Positions 1 to 7,858 of a stretch of 60,526 bases of DNA are shown in pieces. The first letter of the stretch is position 1. Every line of letters begins with the position of its first letter. A program made the translations under genes and the position numbers. The notes under the pieces were generated by a model. The model worked only from the letters and a program-made list of their open reading frames with translations, was not told the origin of the DNA and made no database searches. The stretch is taken from NCBI GenBank assembly GCA_946554445.1, contig CAMNSD010000027.1, positions 1-60,526 of the forward strand. Reading direction: 5' to 3'. Origin of the DNA: an uncultured Lachnospiraceae bacterium (GTDB lineage: Bacteria > Bacillota > Clostridia > Lachnospirales > Lachnospiraceae).

Positions 1-45
1 GGAAAGGACTAGTCCTTTCCTTATATCCTATAGAATAGGATATAA
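1..45. repeat. Two adjacent palindromes at the window start
   Basis: Positions 1-20 are a perfect 20-bp palindrome without spacer (ggaaaggact and its complement). Positions 21-30 and 36-45 (ttatatccta/taggatataa) form a second perfect inverted repeat with a 5-base centre. The gene to the left is outside the window, so these may be its terminator or an operator. There is no clear T-run after either. The function is not known. Confidence 0.5.
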
Positions 46-107
46 AACATCTGTCCACCCGGAAAAGGCAGAATGCAGCCGGCCGGGTTGATCCATATCA
101 GTTACGG

Positions 108-133
108 TATAAAATGTGATGACACATTTTATA
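108..133 (+). promoter_or_regulatory. Inverted repeat upstream of malE, candidate operator
   Basis: The arms tataaaatgtg (108-118) and cacattttata (123-133) are exact complements around a 4-base centre, 55 bases before the malE start. A palindrome here would suit a sugar-responsive repressor, but it does not match the classical LacI/CcpA consensus. The assignment as operator is inference; a simple mRNA leader hairpin is the alternative. Confidence 0.4.
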
Positions 134-187
134 TAGAAACAACATTTGACTTTTGACTATAAAGTCGGAAAGAGAGAGGAAAAGATT

Positions 188-1543
188 ATGAAGAAGAAAG
201 TATTGGCAACATTACTGGCAACAGCATTGGCAGCCAGCTGTCTTGCAGGCTGTGGCGGATCTGGCGATGCAGCACAGACACCGGCAGCAGAAGCACCTGC
301 AACAGAGACACCGGCAGCAGAAGCGCCTGCGGCAGAGGAACCGGCAGCAGAAGAGGCAGCGCCGGCAGGGGATGCGGCAGCAGATCCGATCGCAAATCTG
401 ATTGCAGCTACAACCGGTACCGTAACTTTGAAGGTATGGGCATCTGAGGAAGACCAGGATCTTACAACAAAACTGCTTGACGAGTTCAAGGCAGCTTATC
501 CGGATGTGACTTTCGATATCACACTTGGCGCAGAGTCTGAGTCTACCGCAAAAGATACGATTCTCACGGACGTAGAGGCAGCAGCAGACGTGTTCTCATT
601 TGCTGATGACCAGATTAACGAACTGGTTAAGGCTGGTGCGCTGCAGGAAGTAGTTGCAAACTACACCTATGATGTGGCAAACGAGAACGTAAGCGGCGCT
701 GTTGAGGCTGCTACCATCGATGGTAAATTATATGCATATCCGATGACGGCTGATAACGGTTATTTCATGTTCTATGATTCTTCCGTATTCTCCGAGAGCG
801 ATGTACAGTCCTTAGAGAAGATGGTTGAGGTTGCGCAGGCAGCCAACAAGAAGATTGCCATGGATATCTCCAACGGCTGGTATATTTACGCTTTCTTCCA
901 GGGCGCAGGCCTTGACCTGAAACTGAATGATGACGGTCTTACAAACACCTGTACATGGAACGCAGCAGGCGGTACGGACGTGGCACAGGCAATCCTTGAT
1001 CTGACAGCATCTAACGTATTGGTAGATATGGGCGATGAGGATATGGCTACCCAGATTGCAGAGGGTAATGTGGTTGCATGTGTAAACGGTACTTGGAGAG
1101 CAGAGACAGCAGCAGAAGCGTGGGGAGATAACTATGCAGCTACCAAGCTTCCTACTTTCAATGCTGGTGGCAAAGACTGCCAGATGTCTTCTTACTCCGG
1201 CTACAAGCTGGTTGGTGTTAATCCTCACTCCGCTAATATCGGCTGGGCAATGCTCCTTGCAGAGTATCTGACCAACGAGGCATCACAGACAGCGAGATTT
1301 GAAGCAAGAGGCCTTGGCCCTTCCAACGTTGCAGCAGCATCTTCACCGGCAGTTCAGGCGAATCCTGCTATCGCAGCACTGGCAGCACAGGCAGCATACG
1401 CAACACCTCAGCGTGTAGGCGGCAACTTCTGGTCTCCTGCTGAGACATTAGGACAGATCCTTGCATCCGGTAACCCGGACGGCACAGATCTTCAGGAACT
1501 GTTGGATACCACAGTTGAGGGTATTACGGCTCCTGTCGAATAG
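188..1543 (+). CDS. malE: Maltose/maltodextrin-type ABC transporter substrate-binding lipoprotein
   Basis: Extracellular sugar-binding protein of a CUT1-type ABC importer. I start it at 188 because a purine-rich Shine-Dalgarno (gagagagga) lies just upstream and the product then begins with a short lipoprotein signal: Lys-rich N-terminus, hydrophobic core, lipobox L-A-G-C with the lipidated Cys at residue 22. An upstream in-frame ATG at 146 would put 14 residues before this signal and is unlikely. An Ala/Pro/Glu-rich tether (about residues 30-72) separates the anchor from the solute-binding domain. The two permeases follow, so the substrate is probably maltose or maltodextrin, as the amylase downstream suggests. 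No ATPase gene is present; such importers often share a distant MsmX-like ATPase. The exact sugar is inferred from context. Confidence 0.88.
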   Translation: MKKKVLATLLATALAASCLAGCGGSGDAAQTPAAEAPATETPAAEAPAAEEPAAEEAAPAGDAAADPIANLIAATTGTVTLKVWASEEDQDLTTKLLDEFKAAYPDVTFDITLGAESESTAKDTILTDVEAAADVFSFADDQINELVKAGALQEVVANYTYDVANENVSGAVEAATIDGKLYAYPMTADNGYFMFYDSSVFSESDVQSLEKMVEVAQAANKKIAMDISNGWYIYAFFQGAGLDLKLNDDGLTNTCTWNAAGGTDVAQAILDLTASNVLVDMGDEDMATQIAEGNVVACVNGTWRAETAAEAWGDNYAATKLPTFNAGGKDCQMSSYSGYKLVGVNPHSANIGWAMLLAEYLTNEASQTARFEARGLGPSNVAAASSPAVQANPAIAALAAQAAYATPQRVGGNFWSPAETLGQILASGNPDGTDLQELLDTTVEGITAPVE

Positions 1544-1705
1544 GAGTAAAAACCTTCGGTTTTAACTCCACGAGATCCGCTTCGCGGACTCGGCCTGGAG
1601 TAAAAAAGGAATTGGTTTTAACTTTACGAGGACTGCTTGCGCAGCCTCGGCCTGGAGTAAAAGCTTTTGGTTTTAACTCCACGAGATCCGCTTCGCGGAC
1701 TCGGC
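1543..1705 (+). repeat. Three tandem ~55-bp hairpin units between malE and malF
   Basis: Units spaced 55-56 bp begin at the malE stop codon. Each has an outer pairing of ggagtaaaa with ttttaactcc and an inner hairpin at 1571-1592, 1627-1649 and 1682-1703. The first outer hairpin (1543-1569) is aaaacc-ttc-ggtttt with further ggagt/actcc pairing. Inner hairpins 1 and 3 are identical. Hairpin 2 differs in both arms in a compensating way (tccgc/gcgga becomes ctgc/gcag, cgag/ctcg becomes cgagg/cctcg), so the fold is conserved. The inner 22 nt recur inverted at 7807-7828. Position after malE resembles the malE-malF palindromes of enterobacteria, which protect malE mRNA; the same role here is inference. 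Confidence 0.8.
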
Positions 1706-1806
1706 CTGGAATGATAGGTTTTAATGTAATAAGAAAAACGAGAGGGTGGGTGTGTTCACTCGCCCTCTTCTTGAAAAGTGACAGTTGCTTCTGAGAGGAG
1801 TTTCGT

Positions 1807-3234
1807 ATGAAGAAGGCATTAAGCGCGATAGGAGATTATTTTAAAGATTTTGGAATTGCCTTTGTCAAGGGAGATGTGTGGGTTAAAGTTTCGGCTGTCC
1901 TGATGGGTGCGGGTTATATTGCCAGGAAACAGGTGATTAATGGTATCATCATGTTTCTGGTGGAAGCTTTGTTTGCAGTGTTGTGCATCGGTTATGCGGC
2001 GCCCAACCTTGCAAAGTTTGGAACACTCGGCACAGTGCAGTTTGAGCAGGTGTTTGATCCGCTGACGATGACCAGTACGATCAACGATTATGATAATTCT
2101 TTCCTGATTTTGTTAAATTCCATTATTGCACTGTTTTTGATTCTGGTATTTGTTATCTTTTGGATCGCAAACATGAAAGCGGTCTACCGTCTGCAGCTTC
2201 AGCAAGAAAATGGGGAACATATCAATACTTTTGCGGAAGACATACGGTCGTTATTTAATGAAAAATTTCATATCACTTTGTTAACACTGCCGACTATCGG
2301 CGTTATCCTGATGAATATCCTGCCAATCTTGGTTCTGGTGGCGGTTGCATTTACCAATTACGATCAGCAGCATATGCCGCCAAGCGCGTTATTTACCTGG
2401 GTGGGATGGTCTAACTTTAAGAATCTGTTCACCAGTTCCGTGACGGTGACCTTTGGATATTCTTTCAAGAAAGTATTAATCTGGACATTAGAGTGGGCGG
2501 TACTTGCTACCTTTACAACGTATATCGGTGGTATCTTACTTGCCAAGTTTATCAATAATAAGAAGACGAAGCTGCCGAAGATGTGGAGAACCCTTTTCAT
2601 TATCGCCATTGCGGTGCCGCAGTTCGTCACATTGCTTCTGGTGCGTAACTTCTTTGCGGACAGCGGTATCGTCAACACTTTCTGCAATAGTATCGGTTTC
2701 ACCGATTTCCTAAAGAATGTGGGGTTGGTTCCTGCTAACTTAAGTTATATTCCTTTTTTGACCAATCCGGGATGGGCGAAGGTGATGATCGTTATCATCA
2801 ATATCTGGGTTGGTATTCCTTACCAAATGCTGATTGCAACGGGTGTTTTGATGAATATTCCGGAAGATCAGATTGAGAGTGCAAGGATTGACGGGGCGAA
2901 TCCGTTCCAGATCTTTGTGAAGATCACAATGCCATATATGCTCTTTGTGACCGGGCCGAGTTTGATCACGGATTTTGTCAAGAACATCAATAACTTTAAC
3001 GTAATCTACCTGCTGACGCAGGATGTGTTCGTCACGAGCGACCAGTTGCTTGCAAACTCCAATGCGAAGGAAGTTGACTTGCTCGTCACCTGGCTGTTCC
3101 GTTTGACAAATGAGTATTACAACTATAAGATGGCGTCCGTTATCGGTATTATCGTATTTATTATCTGTGCGGCGTTTACTCTGGTTACCTTTACCAGAAC
3201 GATCAAAGGAGATAAGGAGGAGGAGTTTCAATAA
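1807..3234 (+). CDS. malF: Sugar ABC transporter permease, MalF type
   Basis: Inner-membrane permease of the maltodextrin-type importer, 475 aa, close to the long MalF form with an extra N-terminal membrane region. Several hydrophobic helices are visible. The cytoplasmic EAA-type loop that docks the ATPase appears as ESARIDGANPFQIFVKITMP, roughly residues 358-377. A Shine-Dalgarno (gagagga) precedes the ATG. The stop overlaps the next start by one base (TAATG), so malF and malG are translationally coupled. It lies 263 bp after malE across a hairpin block, which suggests lower expression than malE. The substrate is inferred from neighbours. Confidence 0.88.
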   Translation: MKKALSAIGDYFKDFGIAFVKGDVWVKVSAVLMGAGYIARKQVINGIIMFLVEALFAVLCIGYAAPNLAKFGTLGTVQFEQVFDPLTMTSTINDYDNSFLILLNSIIALFLILVFVIFWIANMKAVYRLQLQQENGEHINTFAEDIRSLFNEKFHITLLTLPTIGVILMNILPILVLVAVAFTNYDQQHMPPSALFTWVGWSNFKNLFTSSVTVTFGYSFKKVLIWTLEWAVLATFTTYIGGILLAKFINNKKTKLPKMWRTLFIIAIAVPQFVTLLLVRNFFADSGIVNTFCNSIGFTDFLKNVGLVPANLSYIPFLTNPGWAKVMIVIINIWVGIPYQMLIATGVLMNIPEDQIESARIDGANPFQIFVKITMPYMLFVTGPSLITDFVKNINNFNVIYLLTQDVFVTSDQLLANSNAKEVDLLVTWLFRLTNEYYNYKMASVIGIIVFIICAAFTLVTFTRTIKGDKEEEFQ

Positions 3235-4076
3235 TGAAAAAGACAATAAATTCTATTTTAAGACATTTAGTTTTGCTTCTCCTTGCGGTGATTTGGTTGA
3301 TTCCGATTCTCTGGCTCTTTGTTACCTCGTTTAGTGGGTATAAGGGAATCAATACGTCCCATTTCTTCCCGGAGACATGGACACTTGACAACTATGCACA
3401 GCTGTTCTTCCGGTCAGATTCTATCGTGCAGTATAACAGGTGGTTTGTGAACACGTTAGTGATCGCGATCTTTACCTGCCTGATTTCTACCATACTTGTG
3501 TTGATGGTGAGTTATACGATGAGTAAACTGCGTTTCCCAGGCAGAAAGCAGCTGATGAGTTTCAGTATTATTTTGAACATGTTCCCTGGTGTGCTGTCCA
3601 TGATTGCGATTTACTTTATCTTAAAGACCTTTAACCTGACAAACAGCCACATAGGCATGATCATCGTCTATTCGGCTGGTGCAGGACTTGGGTTCCTGAT
3701 CTGTAAGGGGTTCATGGATACGATTTCCGTATCTTTGAGTGAGGCGGCAAGACTGGAAGGTGCCTCCGAGGCCAAGATTTTCTTCCGGATTATCATTCCG
3801 CTTTCCAAGCCGATCATTGTGTACACGGTCATCAGTTCTTTCCTGGTACCTTGGGGTGATTTCGTATTTGCGAAGTTGATGCTAAATTTCGGTATTGCGA
3901 CAGACTGGACCGTTGCGATTGGACTTTTCAATATGCTTGGCAAGTCTATGATCGCAAAATACTTCTCCGTATTCTGCGCAGGCGGTGTGGTGATATCCGT
4001 ACCAATCTCTATCCTGTTCCTGATCATGCAGAAATTCTACGTGGAAGGTATTACAGGCGGTTCTGTCAAAGGTTAG
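3234..4076 (+). CDS. malG: Sugar ABC transporter permease, MalG type
   Basis: Second permease of the importer, 280 aa, the usual MalG length. It has an N-terminal helix, a periplasm-facing segment and about six membrane spans. The EAA loop reads EAARLEGASEAKIFFRIIIP (about residues 165-185), the ATPase contact site of binding-protein-dependent permeases. It starts inside the malF stop codon, with a GGAGG-rich Shine-Dalgarno in the malF tail, and forms a heterodimer with MalF. A 224-bp gap separates it from the amylase lipoprotein gene. Confidence 0.88.
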   Translation: MKKTINSILRHLVLLLLAVIWLIPILWLFVTSFSGYKGINTSHFFPETWTLDNYAQLFFRSDSIVQYNRWFVNTLVIAIFTCLISTILVLMVSYTMSKLRFPGRKQLMSFSIILNMFPGVLSMIAIYFILKTFNLTNSHIGMIIVYSAGAGLGFLICKGFMDTISVSLSEAARLEGASEAKIFFRIIIPLSKPIIVYTVISSFLVPWGDFVFAKLMLNFGIATDWTVAIGLFNMLGKSMIAKYFSVFCAGGVVISVPISILFLIMQKFYVEGITGGSVKG

Positions 4077-4300
4077 TTTGGGCAGGGGCGTGACAGAGAC
4101 GAGATATAAAGATGTGAAGATAGTGACAGGCTGTGCTTTTAGGGTGCAGCCTGTTATTCACGGTATAGGAAAGTTTGCCCCTTATTCGAGGCTGCCAAAC
4201 AAATTGACCTATTTAACATAGAGATATTTGGCGAAGTCTGGTATCGCAGCAAGCTGATAAGGGATGAAAGATAAGATTGGATGCAGGAGTGGAGCGTGTT
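4077..4300. other. Intergenic gap malG-amylase
   Basis: I see only a weak hairpin (aggctg...cagcct around 4129-4152) with no T-run, and no clear promoter. The amylase could be read through from malG or have its own start site. Confidence 0.35.
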
Positions 4301-6115
4301 ATGAAGAGAGACAGGACAAGAGGAGTGGCAGGGGTTCTGGCAGCAGCTTTATTGTTGGGCGGCTGCGGCAACGCTGGCAATGGGAAGACCATTGTATTGA
4401 CGAATGAGGCTGGAAAGACAGGTGGGCAATCTGCGACAGAGGGCACAACGGAGAATCTGACGGTGGCAGGGGAAACGACAGATCAAGCCGGAGTGGAAGG
4501 AAGCAGTGGCGAGGCTGCCCAAGAAGAACTCGTGAATGTAAAACCGACAGAGCCTTGGGAGTCTCTGTCTTTGCAGATGATTGACGATAATTACAGGACA
4601 TACTATGAAGTTTTTGTCTATTCTTTCTGTGACAGTGACGGCGATGGGGTGGGAGATCTGCAGGGACTAATCTCGAAACTTGATTATATCAATGATGGTG
4701 ATGATACAACGGATACAGATCTAGGCTGTAATGGCATCTGGCTGATGCCGGTGAACCCTTCCCCCACTTATCATAAATATGATGTAGCGGATTATTATGC
4801 CATCGATGAGGAATATGGCACCCTGGAAGATTTTCAAGAACTTCTTGCAGAGTGTGACAGGCGCGGCATCAAGGTCATCATGGATCTGGTGCTGAATCAC
4901 AGTTCTTCCCAAAACCCCTGGTTCCAGGAGGCCTGCGCCTATCTGCAGGGATTGAATGGGGCAGAACCGGACGCAGAGGTGTGCCCGTATTTTGCATATT
5001 ATCATTTTTCTAAAGAGCAGGGCGGCGGTTACTATGAAGTAGAAGGTACGGACTGGTATTATGAAGCCCAGTTCTGGTCCGAGATGCCAGATCTGAACCT
5101 GGACTGTGAAGCCCTGCGGAATGAAATTGCGCAGATTACGCAGTATTGGCTGGATATGGGTGTGGGCGGTTTTCGTTTGGATGCGGTGAAAGAATACTAT
5201 TCTGGGGCACCGCAGTCCAATATTGACTTCCTAAAATGGTTGACTGATACAGTCAAATCCCAGAAAGAGGATGCCTACCTGGTGGGAGAAGCTTGGTTAG
5301 ATATGGCGGATTATGCGAAATATTATGAGAGCGGCATTGACAGCATCTTTGACTTTGCTTTTGCGGATAAGGACGGTATCATCTCCAAAGTGTTAAATGG
5401 TTCGTCGGTAGCTAAATACGGCGCGGCAGTGGGTTCCCTGGATGATATGTATAGGGCATACAATGTAGATTATATTGATGCGCCTTTTTATACCAATCAC
5501 GATATGGGAAGAAGCGCTGGTTACTATGCCGGGGAAAACTCTGCAGCACAGACTAAGATGGCGGGCGCCATGAACCTGTTCATGAGCGGATCGGCTTTTC
5601 TGTATTATGGAGAGGAACTGGGCATGAAAGGTTCCGGCAAAGATGAGAACAAGCGCGCGCCCATGTATTGGAGCATGGATGCCTCAGCGGAGGGGATGTG
5701 CGATGGACCGGCGGACATGGAGAATGTGAAAATGAAGTTTGAGAGCCTGGAAGAGCAGGAAAAGGATTCCGATTCGGTTTATCAATACTATAAGAAGGTT
5801 ATCAAAATCCGCAACCAGAATCCGGAGATTGCCCGCGGCAGGGCGGAATATGTGGTGGTGGGAGATTTTCTGACAGAAGATACCAGGGAGACTGTCTGTG
5901 CGATCAAGAAAACATATGAAGAGCAGGAAATTTTGGTGATATTTGTGACAGGACCGGATACCGAAGAACTTAATCTGACCGGGATCACACTGAATGGAAA
6001 GGCTGTCGGCGCGGATACGGAGATTCGGGGCACACTTACGACTGGTGAGGAACCGATAACATTTACGGATGGAATTGCGGTGATGCCGGGATTTTCGGTG
6101 TTAGTATTGCGGTAA
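4301..6115 (+). CDS. Lipoprotein alpha-amylase / GH13 glycoside hydrolase
   Basis: Cell-surface starch or maltodextrin hydrolase. Starting at 4301 (Shine-Dalgarno ggagtggag just before it) gives a lipoprotein signal with lipobox L-G-G-C, Cys at residue 22; an ATG at 4277 adds eight residues before the signal and fits less well. A Ser/Thr/Glu-rich tether precedes the GH13 barrel. Calcium-type loop DSDGDGVGDLQG opens the barrel. Conserved regions are DLVLNH (from residue 195), GGFRLDAVK with nucleophile Asp294, VGEAW with acid/base Glu330, and TNHDMGR with Asp401. A beta-sandwich C-terminal domain ends the 604-aa protein. All catalytic residues are present. It probably cuts glucans into oligosaccharides for the MalEFG importer upstream. 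Endo-amylase, neopullulanase or oligoglucosidase specificity cannot be told apart here. Confidence 0.88.
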   Translation: MKRDRTRGVAGVLAAALLLGGCGNAGNGKTIVLTNEAGKTGGQSATEGTTENLTVAGETTDQAGVEGSSGEAAQEELVNVKPTEPWESLSLQMIDDNYRTYYEVFVYSFCDSDGDGVGDLQGLISKLDYINDGDDTTDTDLGCNGIWLMPVNPSPTYHKYDVADYYAIDEEYGTLEDFQELLAECDRRGIKVIMDLVLNHSSSQNPWFQEACAYLQGLNGAEPDAEVCPYFAYYHFSKEQGGGYYEVEGTDWYYEAQFWSEMPDLNLDCEALRNEIAQITQYWLDMGVGGFRLDAVKEYYSGAPQSNIDFLKWLTDTVKSQKEDAYLVGEAWLDMADYAKYYESGIDSIFDFAFADKDGIISKVLNGSSVAKYGAAVGSLDDMYRAYNVDYIDAPFYTNHDMGRSAGYYAGENSAAQTKMAGAMNLFMSGSAFLYYGEELGMKGSGKDENKRAPMYWSMDASAEGMCDGPADMENVKMKFESLEEQEKDSDSVYQYYKKVIKIRNQNPEIARGRAEYVVVGDFLTEDTRETVCAIKKTYEEQEILVIFVTGPDTEELNLTGITLNGKAVGADTEIRGTLTTGEEPITFTDGIAVMPGFSVLVLR

Positions 6116-6217
6116 AGTGAGTCTTGAAATTCTAAAAATTTTATTATAAAATTATTAAAGTTACATTCAGCTTTTCAGTTTTTTAATATTATAACGAAAG
6201 GATAACAGGTAATTGTC

Positions 6218-7513
6218 ATGAAAAACTGTCAGAACAAATGGGTGCGTGCCGCAATTCCGGCATTGCTCCTGCATTTCAGTATTGGTACTGTGTACTGCTG
6301 GTCTATTTTCAGTCAGGAAATTGCTGACTACATAGGATTTTCCAAGGCGGCTACGGAGTGGGCATTCAGCTTCGCCATCTTTTTCCTGGGTATGTCGGCA
6401 GCTTTCCTGGGAAATGTAGTAGAGAAAGATATTCATAAGTCCTCCCTGATCGCAACGATCACTTTTGCGCTGGGTATGGCGGGCACCGGCTTCTTTATTT
6501 ATTACGGCGGCAGCCACAAAGGAAGTGTTCTCGCACTTGTGGGTATCTATGTATGTTATGGTTTCATTATGGGTATTGGTCTGGGAACTGGCTATCTGTC
6601 TCCCGTTAAGACATTGATGCTTTGGTTTGAGGATAAGAAAGGTCTGGCGACCGGTCTTGCGGTGGCAGGCTTTGGTGGTGCGAAAGCAATCGCAAGCCCC
6701 ATCATGCAGGCGCTTCTGGCAAACCTGGGTGAGGGCGGTATCTACAAGATGTTCTTTATCCTGGCGGCAGTGTATTTCGTAATGATGTTCGTTGGTCATC
6801 TGCTTCTGGCGAAACCTGCGGGATGGCATGAGCCCCAGAAAAAAGAAAAGGGCCAGGGTATCATGGATACCATCAAGACGAGACCGATCACCAACTATAT
6901 TGGTATCTGGATTATGTTCTACATTAATATCACCTGCGGTTTGGCGTTGATCTCCCAGGAAAAGATGATCGTGAAGTGTATCGGTCTCGCAGGCGTGGTA
7001 GGTGTGATTTCCACAATCTCCGCTATCTTTAACGCGGGCGGACGTCTGGGATTTTCTGCATGGGCGGATCATATGAAGGACAGAAACACGATTTATAAGC
7101 TGATCTTCGTTCTCTCCATTGTTTTTACAGGCGCGGTTATGCTGACTGGCGGCATCAAAAACGGCGAGGGCAATATGTTGTTGATCGTTTTGGTATTGGC
7201 TTTGATCTTTATGGTAAATGCCGGATACGGCGGCGGCTTCTCTAATGTACCTACATTGCTTTCCGACCACTATGGTATGGGCAGTATCAGCGCGATTCAT
7301 GGTATCACGCTTTCTGCCTGGGCTTTTGCAGGTCTTACCGGTAATCAGATTGCTACGCTGATTGTGAGCAAGACCGGAAGCTTTATTGAGCAGCCACGGC
7401 AACATGGTCAATCCGGTGGATATCAGAATGTGCTGTATTTCACGATTGTGCTTTATGTCATAGCTTTGTTGATTAGCTTATTTATGGTAAAGCCTTCTAA
7501 CACAGAGAAATAA
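6218..7513 (+). CDS. MFS transporter, OFA (oxalate/formate antiporter-like) family
   Basis: Membrane carrier of 431 aa with about 12 hydrophobic spans. The N-terminal part (LHFSIGTVYCWSIFSQ, then GLGTGYLSPVKTLMLWFEDKKGLATGLAVAGFGGA) is characteristic of the OFA branch of the major facilitator superfamily, whose members exchange small carboxylates. The substrate cannot be assigned; family members often carry oxalate, formate, pyruvate or unknown anions. Shine-Dalgarno gaaagga lies 12-17 bases upstream. It has its own terminator at 7539-7569 and looks monocistronic. Confidence 0.82.
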   Translation: MKNCQNKWVRAAIPALLLHFSIGTVYCWSIFSQEIADYIGFSKAATEWAFSFAIFFLGMSAAFLGNVVEKDIHKSSLIATITFALGMAGTGFFIYYGGSHKGSVLALVGIYVCYGFIMGIGLGTGYLSPVKTLMLWFEDKKGLATGLAVAGFGGAKAIASPIMQALLANLGEGGIYKMFFILAAVYFVMMFVGHLLLAKPAGWHEPQKKEKGQGIMDTIKTRPITNYIGIWIMFYINITCGLALISQEKMIVKCIGLAGVVGVISTISAIFNAGGRLGFSAWADHMKDRNTIYKLIFVLSIVFTGAVMLTGGIKNGEGNMLLIVLVLALIFMVNAGYGGGFSNVPTLLSDHYGMGSISAIHGITLSAWAFAGLTGNQIATLIVSKTGSFIEQPRQHGQSGGYQNVLYFTIVLYVIALLISLFMVKPSNTEK

Positions 7514-7538
7514 AAACACATAAAATAGCAATACAGCA

Positions 7539-7572
7539 AAAACCCCGGAGGATAAACCTTCGGGGTTTTCGC
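7539..7572 (+). terminator. Rho-independent terminator after the MFS gene
   Basis: The arms aaaaccccggagg (7539-7551) and ccttcggggtttt (7557-7569) pair over 13 bp with one G-T wobble and an ataaa loop. The A-run/T-run on the two sides means it could also work in the other direction for the convergent gene ending at 7859. Confidence 0.85.
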
Positions 7573-7858
7573 TGTGTAAAAGGGGAATTCTTCGGAATTG
7601 CTATTGCCGACTTGATTTCCGCGATCAAGTCTATTCTTACTATAATCGCTTTTGAGATGACAGTCTATAATTATATTGCAGAACAATAATATTATATTAG
7701 CGAAAAATGTCGAATATACTCATATTCAATCCCCAAAACACATTGGTAATAAAAACATTTTGCTGTAAAGTTGATTTACGAAGCAAATCAAATTCTTTCA
7801 CTTATCCGAGTCCGCGAAGCGGATCTCGCAAGGTTAATTGCGAAGGAATTTACCTTTT
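7570..7858. repeat. Hairpin-rich intergenic block with an inverted copy of the mal-region repeat
   Basis: Three hairpins are visible: gacttgat/atcaagtc (7609-7616/7624-7631), ttgattt/aaatcaa (about 7769-7789), and 7807-7828, which is an exact reverse complement of the 22-nt inner hairpin at 1571-1592 and 1682-1703. No convincing gene lies here. Short open frames across 7707-8083 are built from the repeat or oppose the gene that ends at 7859. A dispersed, REP-like genomic repeat family is the likely explanation. Confidence 0.65.

Noticed and set aside
1543..1705. CRISPR-like array
   Set aside because: The units are hairpins with no unique spacers, and there are no cas genes.
6167..7411. Long open frame (414 codons) on the minus strand opposite the MFS gene
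   Set aside because: It mirrors the codon structure of the carrier gene, is rich in His/Gln/Cys, has no Shine-Dalgarno and no recognisable domain.
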